64,000 nt of DNA from Haberlea rhodopensis (GCA_907163345.1 CAJQUN010000059.1:3220189-3284188), one strand, 5' to 3'. Positions 21,521 through 34,948 are shown, numbered from the stretch's first letter. Translations and numbers: made by a program. The notes: generated by a model from the sequence alone, not told the origin.

Positions 21521-23344
21521 TCAAAATGGTATTTTTCAGTTTGCTAAAATTTTATTGTAATACGGAAGCATGTTGGGCCTTTTATTTATTTTTAACATGA
21601 TCTTCAAATCGGGTTGAATTATAATTAGACAAACGTTATATAAACCGTGAGTCCTTTGCAAAAGTATGCTCTTGGGATTCATCTCGAGATGACAGAAACT
21701 GAAGGATCTCATGTTCATATAATGTTTCTGTTTGATAAATATTAGGATGTAAAACGATGATGAATAGTATATTGTGGCATATTTTGTTCTTTAAACATTT
21801 TCTAGGGCTAAGAATGCAAATTTATTAAAGATTGGTTGGACCGCGTGGACCGCTTGGACCACATGGACCACATGGGGTTATTATGGTCATTTCAACCTAG
21901 AATGGACTTATGTAAACTAATGTTTTTTCGCTGGACTAGGATAGATTATGTTTCACCAAAGTGTACCGGCCCTTAATTTTCCCTTGTTTTCTTTAATAAA
22001 GTTGTGTTGGTTCGTTTAACATTATGTTGGTCCCATGGGAGACTTAAGCATTTTGTTGATTGGGCCCAACTCACCTTCTAGACTAGGCTCATTGTAGTAC
22101 ATTAGTAAAGCCCGGCCTCTAAAAACTAGAATTTAGAATTTATAAATTTCGTAATATTAAATATATGGTAAAGTACAAAAAAAAATAATCTCATTTATCA
22201 TAATTTGCAATACTTATTCCAAATTTTTAGAATTAAATAAAACAATCTCATAGAAATTACTTTTTAATAAAAGTGATCCCACAAATTATTTTAACAAATA
22301 TTATTCCACAAATTTATGTTTTTAACAAAAATTAGTACAAAACTGCTTTTTTATTTAAAAAAAAAAATGAAATAGACGTCTTTCATGCCCATGCCCATTC
22401 AAGAACAAAGCTCTACATGATAACACATGTTTTTTGCTTTTTAACAGGAAAGTCGTTGGGACAGTTGCTATGAAAATGACACTTTTTGTAAGTACCATAC
22501 TTGTAATTTATCCTTTAAATATATTTTGAATTTGTTATATTTGTTAAAATTTATATATTAGACTTTAAAGTACACTTAGTGTAAACCATAAATGTAAGAG
22601 TTGAATTTTGATATACACTCTCATGAATTATGGGATGTTCTTGATTATTTTTGGAAAAAAACTTATCAACTTTTCAGATAAAAAATCAGATTTTTGCCCT
22701 TTCATTTCTTTAGTTCTCCTATTACTACTCAAAAAAGCATATAAACATGTCATGAGATGTTTATGGCTGTTTTTGTTATATGATGATCTATGATAAATTA
22801 AGTTTATGAAATTGTTTTTTTTTATTTTAATATCAAATATTTAATTATTTTGCTTTAAAGCAAAATTTTCCAACTTTAAACAAAAAGATATAGAAATATT
22901 TTAAATAAACAATCTTGTAATTGGATGAATAAATTTCGAGTGGACTTTAAGTTTCAAAAAAAAAAGTTGGGTTTTATAATTTTTATACAGCATTACAACA
23001 ATAATTAATGAATACAAGCAAGAGAGTAAATTACAGTATCACCCTCATTGGCTGTAGAGTATTTTGTATTCTAACTTTTTATCTAATAAATTTTGATTTT
23101 ACAGATTAAAAAAAATAGTGATTTTGAGCCTAAAATTTAATATTCCATCAATAAATAAATGGTTTACGGGTTTTATAATAAAAATGGAAATAGTACAGAT
23201 ATTTGTATTCCAGTGATACTGCACTCATTTGAATGTTGAAATCTGATTTTAAAAAAAAAAAAGGAAAGGAGATTGTTACTCCATTCCCATCTTATTTAAT
23301 AAGATTAATAATGTAGAGAAGACTCATATGATATGATTTGGGAG
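21521..23344. other. Intergenic, no gene seen
   Basis: AT-rich. 21838-21875 has a short 'tggaccacatggaccac' repeat. 22150-22510 resembles the low-complexity repeat at 3200-3490. No reliable coding or RNA feature. Confidence 0.5.
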
Positions 23345-23704
23345 TAGCGGTGTCAAAAAGGGATAGCCTGACCCAAATAGGATGGTCCGCTCAATCGTCA
23401 ATCGAAATGGGTTGGCTCGTTTGGACCGCCTCTAGGCTAGTTGAAAAACCTCTAACCCAGCACAACCCAACCCAACCAAATAGTGTAGGTTGTATTATAA
23501 AAATCAAAAAATTAATTTTAGTAAATTTTGATGATTAAAATTATTAAATAAATTATTAATAATTCATACTTTGTTAATTAAGTCAACTTTTATTATAAAT
23601 TAATTAATGGACTCAACCCGAGGGCCAGTCCGTCAATTCAAATGGGTGACGAGCCTAAAAAATCTTGACTCAAACCGATGGACAAACCTCTTTTGATAGG
23701 TCTA
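23345..23704 (+). mobile_element. hAT-type MITE (360 bp)
   Basis: The ends are TAGCGGTGTCAAAA and ...TTTTGATAGGTCTA, imperfectly inverted. They are flanked by tttgggag (23337-23344) and cttgggag (23705-23712), an 8-bp target duplication with one mismatch. AT-rich centre, no coding capacity. Confidence 0.7.
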
Positions 23705-24884
23705 CTTGGGAGGAGAGTTCACGTGTGAAGGATGACTTTTTTTCCTTTCATTTTTGTTTAACGTATACATTGGTCCAATTTTTTTTAATTTATTTTAAGT
23801 TAAAATTAATTAAGTCGGGTCGGATCGAATATAAATTTTTTTTTTTTTTAAAAGGCTCTCTCAGCATGTGTTCTTCATTCACAATATTTAAAACTATGAT
23901 CTTTGTTTATGAAAATCGAATTCATTATCACTAAAATTAATAAAACATTGATTTCACAAGTAAATATATTGACAAATAATTCTTTCCCATAATTGATTTC
24001 ATTTAAATCTAGAATAGAAGTAAGATTTCTCAAAAAAAAAAAAAAACAGAAAAAATGAGTAGAAGTAAGAGGAAACCAATTTATTTCGTGGTAGGGTTTG
24101 AAATTTATTCAAATGATCATGAGAATTTAATTTAGTTGATACGATCAACTTTTATATTATAAAAAATATAATTAATATAAAACTATCTTAAAAATTCAAT
24201 CTGATTTTAGTACATTTCTCAATGTCTTAGAAGTCCATTCAAAATCTCAAATCTATCTATCAAAAAATTCTTAATTTGTTTTTGGATTTGAGTATTTTGA
24301 GTTGAGAAACAAATTTGGAATAATGTATATTAAATGGTTTTAAGAATTAATAATTTCAAATGATTTGTTTTAGCTAAATAAATACATACGTCTAATTGTG
24401 AAACTCAAATCTTTAAATTATCTTTACAATTCCCTTTCCGCTCTATTAATGGGGCAATTTTTATTTCTGTACAATGTCTTAATTATGATATAATTATATG
24501 ATCGAACGCTTATCATTTTTTTAAAAAAATATAATTTATTGTTGCTAATATTCAAATATATTAAACCATATATTGATACAACATGCTTTAATTACTTGTC
24601 AATTTGGACAATCGGTGCCTCCTTAATTGATCTAAAGATGGAATTAATGAATTTCAAAAATTGATTTATTATTGTAGGTAAACACATAATAGAATAAAGT
24701 GAACTCAAATAACGGGATTTAAACTTATACAACGTAGATTAAGTAATTCAGCCATGGATTTAAAAAGTTTTGACAAAGAAATTAAAAATTATCAATGTAT
24801 TTTAAAAATTGTAATTTATTTGAACCTCATTGTCACGAGAAACCAGTGAATAAAGTGAGTTATATCTGTCATCTAACATACCGT
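23705..24884. other. Intergenic, no gene seen
   Basis: AT-rich DNA with homopolymer runs. Nothing assignable. Confidence 0.5.
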
Positions 24885-24995
24885 TTGGAATTGACAACAA
24901 GGCATTAACATAGTGATTGTCATCTATTTTTCGATGTATGAGGTCTTGGATTCGAGTCATCCCCCTCCCCTAAAAAATTTAAAAAAAAATACCGT
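24885..24995 (+). mobile_element. tRNA-derived SINE
   Basis: 'catagtgattgtcatct' (A-box-like) and 'gtcttggattcgagtcatc' (B-box-like) are spaced as in a tRNA head, followed by C-rich 'cccctcccct' and an A/T tail. A second copy of the same family lies at 49620-49715 on the other strand. Confidence 0.55.
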
Positions 24996-25543
24996 TTTGA
25001 GTGACTGATATGATAAGTGATAGAATGATTAAAATTATGAGATATTATAAGTAATATATTGTGATAGTTACATGATGTTTGATATGATTTTAAAATGATG
25101 ATTAATGTTATTGTTTAGTATAATGAATAAAATATCCTCGAGCATTTGAATTTCAAATTTTTGACGGTATTTTCAAACTTTGAAATAGTAAAAAGAGGAT
25201 GAAAAATAGTATATTAGTCATTTTGTTACAAAGTAAGAATAAATGAGATAATATGATAGGATAACCTTTTATTAAAATCAAAACAAACACGGGATAAAAA
25301 TTAACCATAAAAATTATCCTATCTTTATACTTACTCCTAAGTCGAAATTAGAAGGTGTGTACATTAATCACAATTAGTTAAATTAGGTCAAATATCATAA
25401 TATAATGAAATGTCAAAACAGTCCTTTTCTTGTATACATTGACTCCCACGTGACTTTGTCACGAGATATGAAAACGACGCACCGCTCGCCCATCTTACCA
25501 CCCACGTGCCTACATCGCTTCGTCTCCACATTATATAAAATTT
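24996..25543. other. Intergenic, no gene seen
   Basis: AT-rich. A GC-richer patch at 25440-25530 has short open frames on both strands but no codon pattern or domain. Confidence 0.45.
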
Positions 25544-26870
25544 GGATAATTACATCAATACTCTCCGACTTTAACATAATTACAAAAATCATCCTTATGA
25601 TTTGAAAATTACAGAAACCTCCCATCAAGTTATATTAAATATTATAGATAGTCCCACCGTTAGTAAAATAGACGGCCGTTATAGAAACCTCCACTAATTT
25701 TTAATGAAAACCCGAAATTGCCCCTAGTCAACTTTGACCTAAATTTTTAGAGGTGTCTTTGTAATTATAATATTTTTAGGTGGAGTTATCGTAATGAAAT
25801 CACTATTTTATATTTCGAATTGTTTATTTCAAATGTAATTATTACTTACTTAAATCTTATTTATTTTCCTAATAACTTTAATTTTTTTATCGTTTTTATC
25901 AATATAATTATTACTTACTTAAATCTTCAATTGTCATTAATTTGACATCAATAAATATTGGTTTACCAAAAAAATACCGTAAAAACTTCATAATAAATAA
26001 TCATCGTACTTTCAATAAATGATTTAAAATATAAATAATATATGATTAATAATTTGAGAAACAAGATAAAAATGAAAAAAACTACCAATAAGAGTTTAAC
26101 TAGGCGTGTCCATTCGGTCAAACTCGAACCGAATTTGTAAAAACTGAACCAACCGATTTTTTTTTCAGCCAACCAAACTTACTGATATACATTAAATCAA
26201 ACAAGCTGATTCGATAAAACATAGATTGTCATTAAAGATCATGGCGTAAAATATTTCATTTAAATTCAACATCTAAATATATAATTGTCTAAAAAATATT
26301 TGGTTAAACTTATTTTAAACAGCTCCTAAGCTGTGAAGTGTTATTTTAATGATAAGATGTTAAAATATTTGGATAAACTTATTTAAATATGTTAAAGATG
26401 TTGATGTTTTGATATTACAATATCTTTTATCATTATCATTAGCAAAAAAAGATAGGATACCATGAGAATAATACAATTAGTTAGTTTTGAACGTATTTTT
26501 ATATATACGAAGTTTTAAAATTTCTCATTAATATGAAAACTAGTTTATATTCAAAAAATATTTAATAAATAATTCTTTGAAATAAATAAAAATAATACGA
26601 TAGAATATGTCAATAGGGGGTGTAATGTAATATCAAATATACTACAAGGAGTTTTTGATAATTTTATATTACTTATAGTATAGAAGGGTATCTGTAATGT
26701 TTTGATAAATTTATATTACATATATAAGAGGGGTAAAAACATCATTTTGTGATTTCTGTTAATTATTTTGACATTTATTACACTAGATAGGAGGTCTATA
26801 TAATTTTCCAAAGTCGATGAGAGGTTTCTATAATTAGACCAAAATCGAGGGGGTGTAGATATAATTATCC
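25544..26870. mobile_element. Non-autonomous TIR element with long inverted ends (~1.3 kb)
   Basis: The left end 'ggataattacatcaatactc' and the reverse complement of the right end ('ggataattatatctacaccc') match and stay similar inward for ~100 bp, including 'agaaacctc'. No transposase. The target duplication is unclear, so superfamily is open; long inverted ends suggest a Mutator-like MITE. Confidence 0.5.
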
Positions 26871-27715
26871 CTATATATTTTGTTGGGAAATACATTTGGG
26901 TCCATTCAGTTCTAAAATTGTTTACTTTTTTAAATTAAAAAAATCAATTGAGTCCAAAGTTAAGTCGGTCATAAGAATTAAACGGAAAGTGACTTAATCG
27001 AAAATATTTTTAAATTTCAGGGACTGAATCACGAACAAACCAAAATGCGATTTATTCTCTAAAATTTTAAAAATAATATCGAATCAATCCCTCTACATTT
27101 GCTTTTTCGGGGACTGAACTGTTGAATTTTTTCAAACTTTAAACTAAATCGGATCACTGAAAATTTTAAGTTAACTAGGTCGACATGAATTAGCTCAGGT
27201 TGCATTTGGATTGAAGAATTTCATTTTAACAATGTATTTGAAAATTTGGACTTGAAATAACTTAAATAATTAGGAATTTGAAATACATTGGATTGTTAAA
27301 AAAATATCTTAAAATTAAAAATGGTAAATTTGAAATATATGGATTTCAAAATTAACCAAACAATTTAAATGAATTTGTATTAACGATCTGAAATTCTAAT
27401 CCATCAAATCCTTCTATCAAAATGAAGCATCGTGAAATGATAACAATATAACAGATTTGGGCAGTGAATTTCATGATATATTTTTCTTACATATATTTTA
27501 TTATTATTATACCTCTGATATTTGTTTACAATAAAGATTTTCTTTTTCAGATTTGATTTAGTTATCATAATTACCGTGCATTGATATTCGGTGAGTTTAT
27601 TTTTTTTCATAAAAATTCAATCGACCCGTTAAATTAAAAAAATATGTTTATTAAATCCGCCCAAAAGAATTCGATCCATTTGATTTGAGGCTGAGCAGTT
27701 AATATTTTTTCCCTC
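26871..27715. other. Intergenic, repeat-like
   Basis: AT-rich phrases such as 'gggactgaat' recur inside the stretch, the texture of old MITEs. No gene seen. Confidence 0.4.
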
Positions 27716-28184
27716 ATGGTATTGGAGGTATAACTATGAGTATAAACAAATCAAACATGTTTATGAATTTTTTGAGGCGGCTCAAAAAATATTTGATTCG
27801 TATTTGAAATTTTCAAATTCGAGCCGAACTCGAACACGTTCGAACTTTTTTCGAGCCGAACTCGAGCTCAGTTACTTTGTTCTATAGTTCATGAACCGCT
27901 CGTGAACTTTAATATTTTATCTAATATAATATAATTATATATTAAATAAATATATTTCAAACTTTTCTGATATTTGTTTTCAAACAATAGTTTGAATAGC
28001 TCGCGAACATATTCGAATCTTTTCAAGCCGAACTTGAACTTTGATTCGAGCCGAACTCGAGCCAAATTTTTTAAACTATCCGAACTTTGAATCGAACTTG
28101 AGCTCAAATATATTTATTTCGAGTCGAATTCGAACCTTAAAATTTTCTTCATACTCAACTCGATTCGGTTCTTTTACACCCCTA
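27716..28184. mobile_element. hAT-like MITE, degraded left end
   Basis: Both halves are rich in 'cgagccgaactcgagc' words in inverted relation. The right tip reads 'cggttcttttacaccccta', whose complement TAGGGGTGTAAAA is a usual hAT tip. The left tip ('tggaggtataac') is decayed and no target duplication is convincing. Confidence 0.45.
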
Positions 28185-28689
28185 AGTACAACTCTTGAAT
28201 TAAAATATTCTCCTAATAGTTGATTTATCCCTATGAACATTATCCTTATAGATAACATCAACCATTCCTTGATTTGTATCGAATTGAATTTTAAGCCTAG
28301 TTGAAATATCTAACTTCGTACTGCAAGCAGAATCAACCAAATATTGATTTGAATCGAATCGAATCGAATTTTAAGCCTACTTGATATATATAAGTGAATA
28401 TTGTATCACAGCCAATTTTTTGACCTATTTTTTGTTTTTATGAAGATAGTTAATTATTTTAAAGTTTTTTTAAGTGTAAATTATTTAGGGGAGATTTTTA
28501 CATCCACTTCCCCGGTTTTGCACTTGCACCTATTTTGTCAATTAACATGTTAAGTTTCCATCCAAAATTATATAAATTACTTTAATACTCACTGCCAATT
28601 TATTAAAAATAAAATTTTACACCATTGTTCTTATATGAACAAACAGTTACATAAAAGATGTTCCAGTGTCTTTGACAATATTTGGCACA
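28185..28689. other. Intergenic, no gene seen
   Basis: AT-rich with a repeated 'gaatcgaattttaagcct' phrase (about 28275 and 28355). Nothing else. Confidence 0.4.
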
Positions 28690-28880
28690 CAAGACTTACA
28701 ACAACAACTACTATTAAACCAATAATCTCAATAGATTGGAGTATACTACATGAATCATATAAGAAATCAAGTCGTGTCGCGTACATGCATCAATCTTCTC
28801 CAAGTGATTCTATCGGTCAGAATATCCTCGTTAAGTCTTTGAACTCTAAATATTCGTATATCAGTTGTTCTGGAACTAAT
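28690..28880 (-). mobile_element. RTE-type LINE 3' end
   Basis: Matches the terminal part of the RTE copy at 12150-12330 in the same orientation ('caatcttctccaagtgattc', 'tatcggtcagaatatc'), including the CAA-rich end. Only the last ~190 bp remain. Confidence 0.6.
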
Positions 28881-29846
28881 CTTATAAATATAGACACTGC
28901 AATCACAAATTGTAATCCGTATAGGATGGCAACATTTTCCGACCCATCGGAATAATGGTTGCCACAACAAGGAGCTGATTTAGCAGCTCTGCTTAGGATG
29001 TATATTTTAAAATTTTATTTTTTTAAATATGATAAACTTATTAAAACAAATTATTTTCATATTATCATACTCATTATTATTCATTATGTACATATTAAGC
29101 AACTTTTTACATGGGTCTCTTCATGCTTTTATTTTAAATATATATATAATTTATAATTTACTGATTATGATTATATGTACATGATTTATTTTATAAATTT
29201 ACCGTATGTCAAAAAATTATATTATTCTTTTATGGCAATTATTTTCTAATACATCGGAACAAATTTTATTAAACTATTTGTAATTCGGAACATAACTTCA
29301 ATATATATACAAGAATAAGTGGTTTTTTAATTAATTATTTGAAAAATATATAATTTAACAAAATAACTGATCATTAAAAAGGTTTTTAAACTAACCTAAG
29401 ACGCCATCTCAGATAGCGACTTTATTTGAAGTCGTCATTTGAGATGACATCTTCTAGTCTGAAATTTTTTTTTATTGAAGATGACGACTTCAATAAAAAA
29501 ATTATTTTTTTTGTTGAAGGTGTCATTTAATGTGGTGCCTTTAAGAAAAATATTATTTTTTTATAAGAAGACGACATTACAAATGGTATCTTCTTAAGTA
29601 TAAAAATCTTGCTGAAGCCCTCCATTTTCTACATCGAAACGAAATCACATAGCATTTATAATTTTTTCTTCTGGTTTTATCGTTGAAATTGTCGAATCTA
29701 CAATCTTAAGTTGCCGCCTTTCAAATATTTTTCAGTTAAAAATCTTGTTATATTATAGATTTTACTATCTTTCTATTTAGATTATATAAATTTGTTAAAC
29801 TGAATTTATTAATTACTTGTAATATTTTTAAAATTTTCTTTTGGAG

Positions 29847-30083
29847 ATGTCGATTCAAATTTTATTGTATCGGGGAGGCAATATATTACAAGACTCATAT
29901 ACCATTAGATATGATCATGGTCAATTAAGAGGTACAACAATATCTCGCACAATTAATTTCATGCAGTTGTTGAACCAAATATATAATATCACTGACATCG
30001 ATCGCAACCAGTTCTTTCTGAAAATATATGCAAGACACATGTTAACAGATTTTTCCGGATACGATATACAATTTTTCCAATAG
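29847..30083 (+). pseudogene. MURA-type transposase N-terminal fragment
   Basis: A 78-codon frame from ATG 29847 reads MSIQILLYRGG and later ISRTINFMQLLNQIY, QFFLKIYARH and DIQFFQ. This is the order seen in the MuDR N-terminal domain of plant Mutator-like transposases (an initial 'GG', then a Y...R..L..I pattern, then a D-dV-mf-like end). The catalytic DDE part is missing; the frame stops just inside the element. Confidence 0.55.
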
Positions 30084-30479
30084 ATAATTATTAGACCTGG
30101 TATTCGTGACCATGCCCAATTCTAAAATATTGTCATGAATAATATTAGTTAAGTATGACGAGAAAAATATTTCAACATTTGAAAAGCGCAAACATAAAGT
30201 TTACATGTACGACCTGTAATGCACTTCCTCTCACTTTTTTTCCTCTCATTGAGGAAGTGCACAATCCACGGTACAAAATATGCCAACATGGCACTACCAC
30301 AACTATAATTGCCAACATAATCAATATCCTCTAACTTCTGTAAAAAAATAATATCATAGTATTGCCAGAGGAATAAGGGCACAAAATTCCACCTAACATC
30401 AATAGTACACAAGCCCGAGTATATCTTATGTCGTTCTGTGCACATTAAGTGTTATACCCCGAAATGTAATTCACGGTAG

Positions 30480-32120
30480 GTAGATGGATCTTTTGAAGGA
30501 CTTCGATTGTGAGATTTAATATCACCCCGGACAAGTGAACGTTACTGCTGATGCTCTTAGTCGTAAAGTTCATGAATCTGTTCTAGTTTATGTTCGTATC
30601 GCTAAAGTACATGAAGATATATGTACTTTTGGCTGGACTTTTCACTCACATGAGAATTCTATCACTGTATCCACATTAGAAATTGATTTCTAAAATCAAG
30701 AAAACCCAATGAAATGATGTTTAAACTCAAAAAAAAAAAAAATTGAAAGAACTTGTTTTCTGCAGGATATCCTTCTGGCTTTCAGATATCTTCTAATGAT
30801 TCTTTACGACTTAACGGTCGGTTGGTTGTTACTGATAATTCCGATTTAAATCTGCTCTTCTTCGTGAAGCACATTGTAGTAAATACAGTATCCACTTTGG
30901 GGGTCGAAAGATGTATATGACTCTTAGACCTCAATTCTGTTGGAGACATATGAAGAAGGATATAGCTGAGTTTATTTCCAAATGTTTGATTTGCCAGCAG
31001 GTTAAAACCGAACGAATGAAACCTGGAGGGTTACTTCATAGTATTGAAATTCCTCAATGGAAATGGGAACACATTGGTATCGATTTTGTAACTCATCTTT
31101 CTCGATCACCTAAAGGATGTGATGCTATTTGGGTATTATTGATCGACTTTCTAAATCTGCACATTTTATTCCATAAGAACGGACTTATCGTTATAAGAAG
31201 GTAGCCCGTATGTATATCGAGAATATTGTGAGACTGCGTGGTGTGCCTGTCTCAATCATTTCTGATCGTGATCCTAGATTTACTTCTAAATTCTGGGGTA
31301 TTTTTCAAGATGCTATGAGTACACCTTTGGCAATGAGCACTGCCTGTCATCCTCAGACTGATGGCAAGACTGAACGTACTATTCAAACTCTTGAAGATAT
31401 ATTACTTGTTGTAGTGATGGATTTTTAACGTTGTATGGCAAGAACCTTACCATTGGTAGAATTTTCCTATAATAATAGCTATCAAATGAGCATATGTATG
31501 ACACCTTTTGAAGCCTTATATGTGAGACGATGTAGGTCACCTATATTCTGGGAAGAAATTGGTGAAAAATAATTGATTGGACCTGATATGATCCATGAAA
31601 TGAATGATGAAGTTCCATTAATTGACAGCGGATGAAAGCTGCTTAGGATCGTCAAACAAGTTATGCTAACAAGCGAAGACGACCTTTGGAATTCCAGAAA
31701 GATGATCGTGTATTTTGAATTTATCTCCCGTTAGAGGCACTGATCTTTTTGGCATAATAGGTAAACTATCATCTCGATATGTTGGCTCGTACGAGATCCT
31801 TGATCTGGTTGGGGATCTTGCTTACAGGTTGGCATCACCTCCAGCTTTATCTGTTATTCACAACGTATTCCATGTTTCTATGTTGTGGAAATATGAACCT
31901 GGTCCATCACATATACTTCAGCCTGATGAGGTTGAACTTGATCCTTCATTATCCTATGTCGAACATCATGTTTGCATTTTGGATCCGAATGATAAGGTGC
32001 TACATAACAAATTTATTCCGTTGGTACGAGTACAATTGACATGACATGGGGTGGGAGAATCAATGTGGGAATTGGAAAGCAAGATGAGAGAATCATATCC
32101 ATACTTGTTTGATTCTTCTC
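30480..32120 (+). pseudogene. Ty3/gypsy RNase H tail, integrase and C-terminal domain
   Basis: Landmarks in broken frames: VTADALSRK (RNase H end, about 30540); the zinc-binding CLICQQVK (about 30980); integrase core HIGIDFVTHLS, then ISDRDPRF, then TDGKTERTIQTLED, giving D, D and E; and a C-terminal HNVFHVSMLWKYEP followed by a chromodomain-like FIPLVRVQ...W.LE. Stops lie at 31202, 31426, 31570 and elsewhere. The C-terminal text is of the type found in Tekay/Del chromoviruses. Confidence 0.75.
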
Positions 32121-32275
32121 CTTTGTATTCTATGTATCATATTTTATATTATATTCCATATTCTGCTTTTAGTTTTGATATGTATTATGACTGGTAATAT
32201 GATGCATGATTATAATGTGATATGTATATATGCTTGAGATTTCGGGATGAAATCTTTTTAAGTGGGGGAAAAATA

Positions 32276-34170
32276 TGACACCCCGAAATGTGATTCACGG
32301 TCATTAAGTATAATTTGTGATTTAACTAATCATTAGTGTGAAGTTAATTAATTAGAAGTTGAATTGACAATATAAATATCAATTGATAACCGGATTAGAA
32401 CATGGTAAATATAAAAATATATTTTAGACATATTTGAATTAACTCCGAAATTATTTTAAAATAATTATGAAATATAAATTTGGTATTAAAATAATAGCTT
32501 CGATTTTAGTAATTGAAATAGGAATACAACGCCAGGTGTAAACTGTACATATAATGTGACAGTGCACCGGTGACATCCCGATGTTCATAATTGGTTGGGA
32601 ATTAATATATATCGGTGTAGTACGTAAAACACATAGCAAAAAGTTTTAAACATACACTGAATCGCGGACACCTACTAAAAGGTGCGAAAACATGCACAAC
32701 CTCGCGATTCACCGACCACTGTGGACTTATCCGCTCCGTTCACCGCCGCCCAACCACCTCTCGACTAGCCCGACCTACCACCGTGTTCTCAACTCTCAGG
32801 CGCACATTTCCCTACCAGATAATCAAATTTTGGTGTTCAAAAAATGCTTCGAAGTTGACCTGAAATGAACAAAATCACGCAGACTAGGGTTTGAGGAACT
32901 CTGGTTCGATTTCTTCGATTCTACAACAAATTGGACGAAACCATTCACCGAATCTATTCTCCTCACATGGACGAAGTTTTCTACACCGGTCTCCGCCTCT
33001 ACCGTCGTCGAAGCTCGCCAGAATCGGCTGAAAACAACACGATTAACTTGCACGAATTGTGAATACATCAACCCTACACGATCCAGTCGATCCTAGTATA
33101 TGGAGAAGTAAAGGTATGTTGCGATCGGGTAGCATACGACATGTATCTGTATTATTTGATGTATGATTTGTTGAATTATGTGAATTGTGTGAGGTTATAT
33201 GGCTATGTGATTTTATTTCAATTATGTGGCATTGTTAACATACATCATTTTTAGACATGCATCGATGTATAACATACACGTTGAGCTATTATCCTTGAAT
33301 ACCCTGATATTTCTTGGATTCTGATATCGATCATTGGGGATTGATATTGTGATACTATGTTGGCATTACATGGCCCGATATGCATAGGCAATCGTGGTCC
33401 CCTTTGATTAATATGATTTGTTGAGACGGGGATTGGTGGCACCTTACTGATGTCATCCGTCTGGATATCCCTATATGATTATGTGATGTCAGGACCTGGG
33501 GTTGGTGGCGCTTTGTCGACGTCCATCCGTCTGGATGCCCTATAGGCTTGACAATCTCGAGTTATTCTGATATGGTTGGACTTTCGTTTATTGATTCAGA
33601 TAAACCCAGGGGATGGGTGCATGACATGATATCGACATGACATTGTATGCATCGCATTACATCATATATCACATTTTACAGATAAATGTTGTATGTATAT
33701 TGATCATTCCATATTGGGCTTTGTTCACCCCCAAGGGGGGTTGTTGTTATCTTTGTGTGTGGACAATGACAGGTAGTACAGGTGGTCAGGACCCCAGAGA
33801 GGGTACATCCGGTGGGAGCCACACTTGAGAGGTACTTATCCCAGTAGTATATGTACCCTGGGTGTATCCCTGGAGTGTAAGGAGTTTATATTTATTTGTT
33901 TATTCTAGCACAATATGGATATGTGCTTAATATTTTGATTTGTGTAAGCTGGTTTACGATAATGTATATGAAACTGATGGTATTTATATTATTTTTTTCG
34001 TATTGATATTGGTGGTATGTTCCTATATTGGTGGTATGTTCCTCGTACGATGAGGTCATGCCAAAATTTTATGGCCACATGTTAATAAACGTTAAACGAA
34101 TCTTCCGTTGTTTACGCTATAATTATCATTGTATGATCATTAATCAGATGATTAAGATTGAGCCCTCACA
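32276..34170 (+). mobile_element. 3' LTR of the Tekay-like element
   Basis: Preceded by the polypurine tract 'agtgggggaaaaata'. Begins TGACACCCCG and ends GAGCCCTCACA. Its end (cttccg.tgtttacg...ctcaca) matches the end of the larger solo LTR at 40040-42586 read on the minus strand, so the two belong to related families. Confidence 0.75.
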
Positions 34171-34948
34171 TTAAGAGCATTACTCACCAAATGATATTTT
34201 ATTGCAAATAGGTACAACTTTGCACCTTTAAAGTGTGTAGTATCTGGTGTAAATCCCAAAAGCATATGGCTATTGCCACTCAGGTATACTCCTATCGTAA
34301 TCAACACCAGATAATACGATTCCATCGATTGGCAATGCCATATCGCTTCAATATCTTGCATGGGTGATGGTTGCCTCTCCAGATAATACGATGTCATCTC
34401 GGCCTTAACCCAGCTTGCCGGTAAATTGTCCAGCGGCCTCCACCACTCATCTCCAAACTATAACTACATTTTCAAATAACAACTACCAAACAACAAAAAT
34501 CAAACACAAACAACAAAATAATGTAAATTCTACACTTTCAAAAACTTATATTACGGAAAAAAAATATTACCTCAATTTGCAAGAATAATAAACAACTAGG
34601 CTCCACAAGTTGCAAACCACAAAAACTTTGGAAATTATGGAAAAAAGGTTGGAAGGATTTTGAAAATTTTAGGGGAAAATTTTCGTCTGATAAGTGATAA
34701 GAGAAGAGAAGAAAGAAAGAAATGAGAAGAGAGTAGAAAGAAGAAAAAGGTGAATTAATGTATTATAGAAGGCGCTATTTGAGATGTCACCTTCAATAAT
34801 ATTTTTAAAAAAATCTAAAGACATCATCTAAGATGGCGACTTCAGATGAAGTCGCCACCTCTGATGACGACTTCAGTTACTTTAATAACCTTCCCCAAAA
34901 TCGGTTATTTTGTTAAAATAATTATTTTTTTGAATAATTAATTAAAAA

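Larger units (their letters stand above)
30450..34170 (+). mobile_element. Internally deleted Tekay-like Ty3/gypsy element
   Basis: Flanked by perfect 5-bp duplications TTAAG (30445-30449 and 34171-34175). It begins with the first ~26 bp of an LTR (TGTTATACCCCGAAATG, near-identical to the start of the 3' LTR, TGACACCCCGAAATG) and then jumps into RNase H/integrase sequence. The rest of the 5' LTR, gag, protease and RT are missing. It ends with a 1,895-bp 3' LTR (32276-34170). Confidence 0.8.
30152..34440 (-). pseudogene. Plant mobile domain (PMD / MAIN-like) gene, split by a Ty3/gypsy element
   Basis: Right part (34440-34176) reads WWRPLDNLPASWVKAE and later LYLFAIKYHLVSNALN, after an acceptor-like 'gtagttatag'. 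Left part (30444-30152) reads, in shifting frames, CVLLMLGGILCPYSSGN then FLQKLEDIDYVGNYSCGSAML. The last matches the PMD hallmark of a leucine-rich 'L.D....G.YSWGSA.LA' motif. PMD proteins are nuclear silencing-linked factors, often found inside transposons. The gene is disrupted by the 3.7-kb element at 30450-34170 and by small frameshifts. Confidence 0.65.
29322..34948. mobile_element. Mutator-like element carrying MURA and PMD remnants
   Basis: The left end 'ttttttaattaattatttga' matches the reverse complement of the right end at 34948. Similarity runs inward for well over 100 bp, through 'taacaaaataac' and then 'gaagtcgtcat...gatgac' words. Inside are a MURA-type N-terminus on the plus strand (29847-30083) and a plant-mobile-domain gene on the minus strand (34440 to 30152), converging. 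Leaving out the Ty3/gypsy insertion, it is ~1.9 kb. The right tip is also the insertion site of the MITE at 34949. Target duplication not clear. Confidence 0.6.

Noticed and set aside
25535..26880. A target-site duplication for the TIR element at 25544-26870
   Set aside because: The flanking words are both AT-rich but do not match well enough to call.
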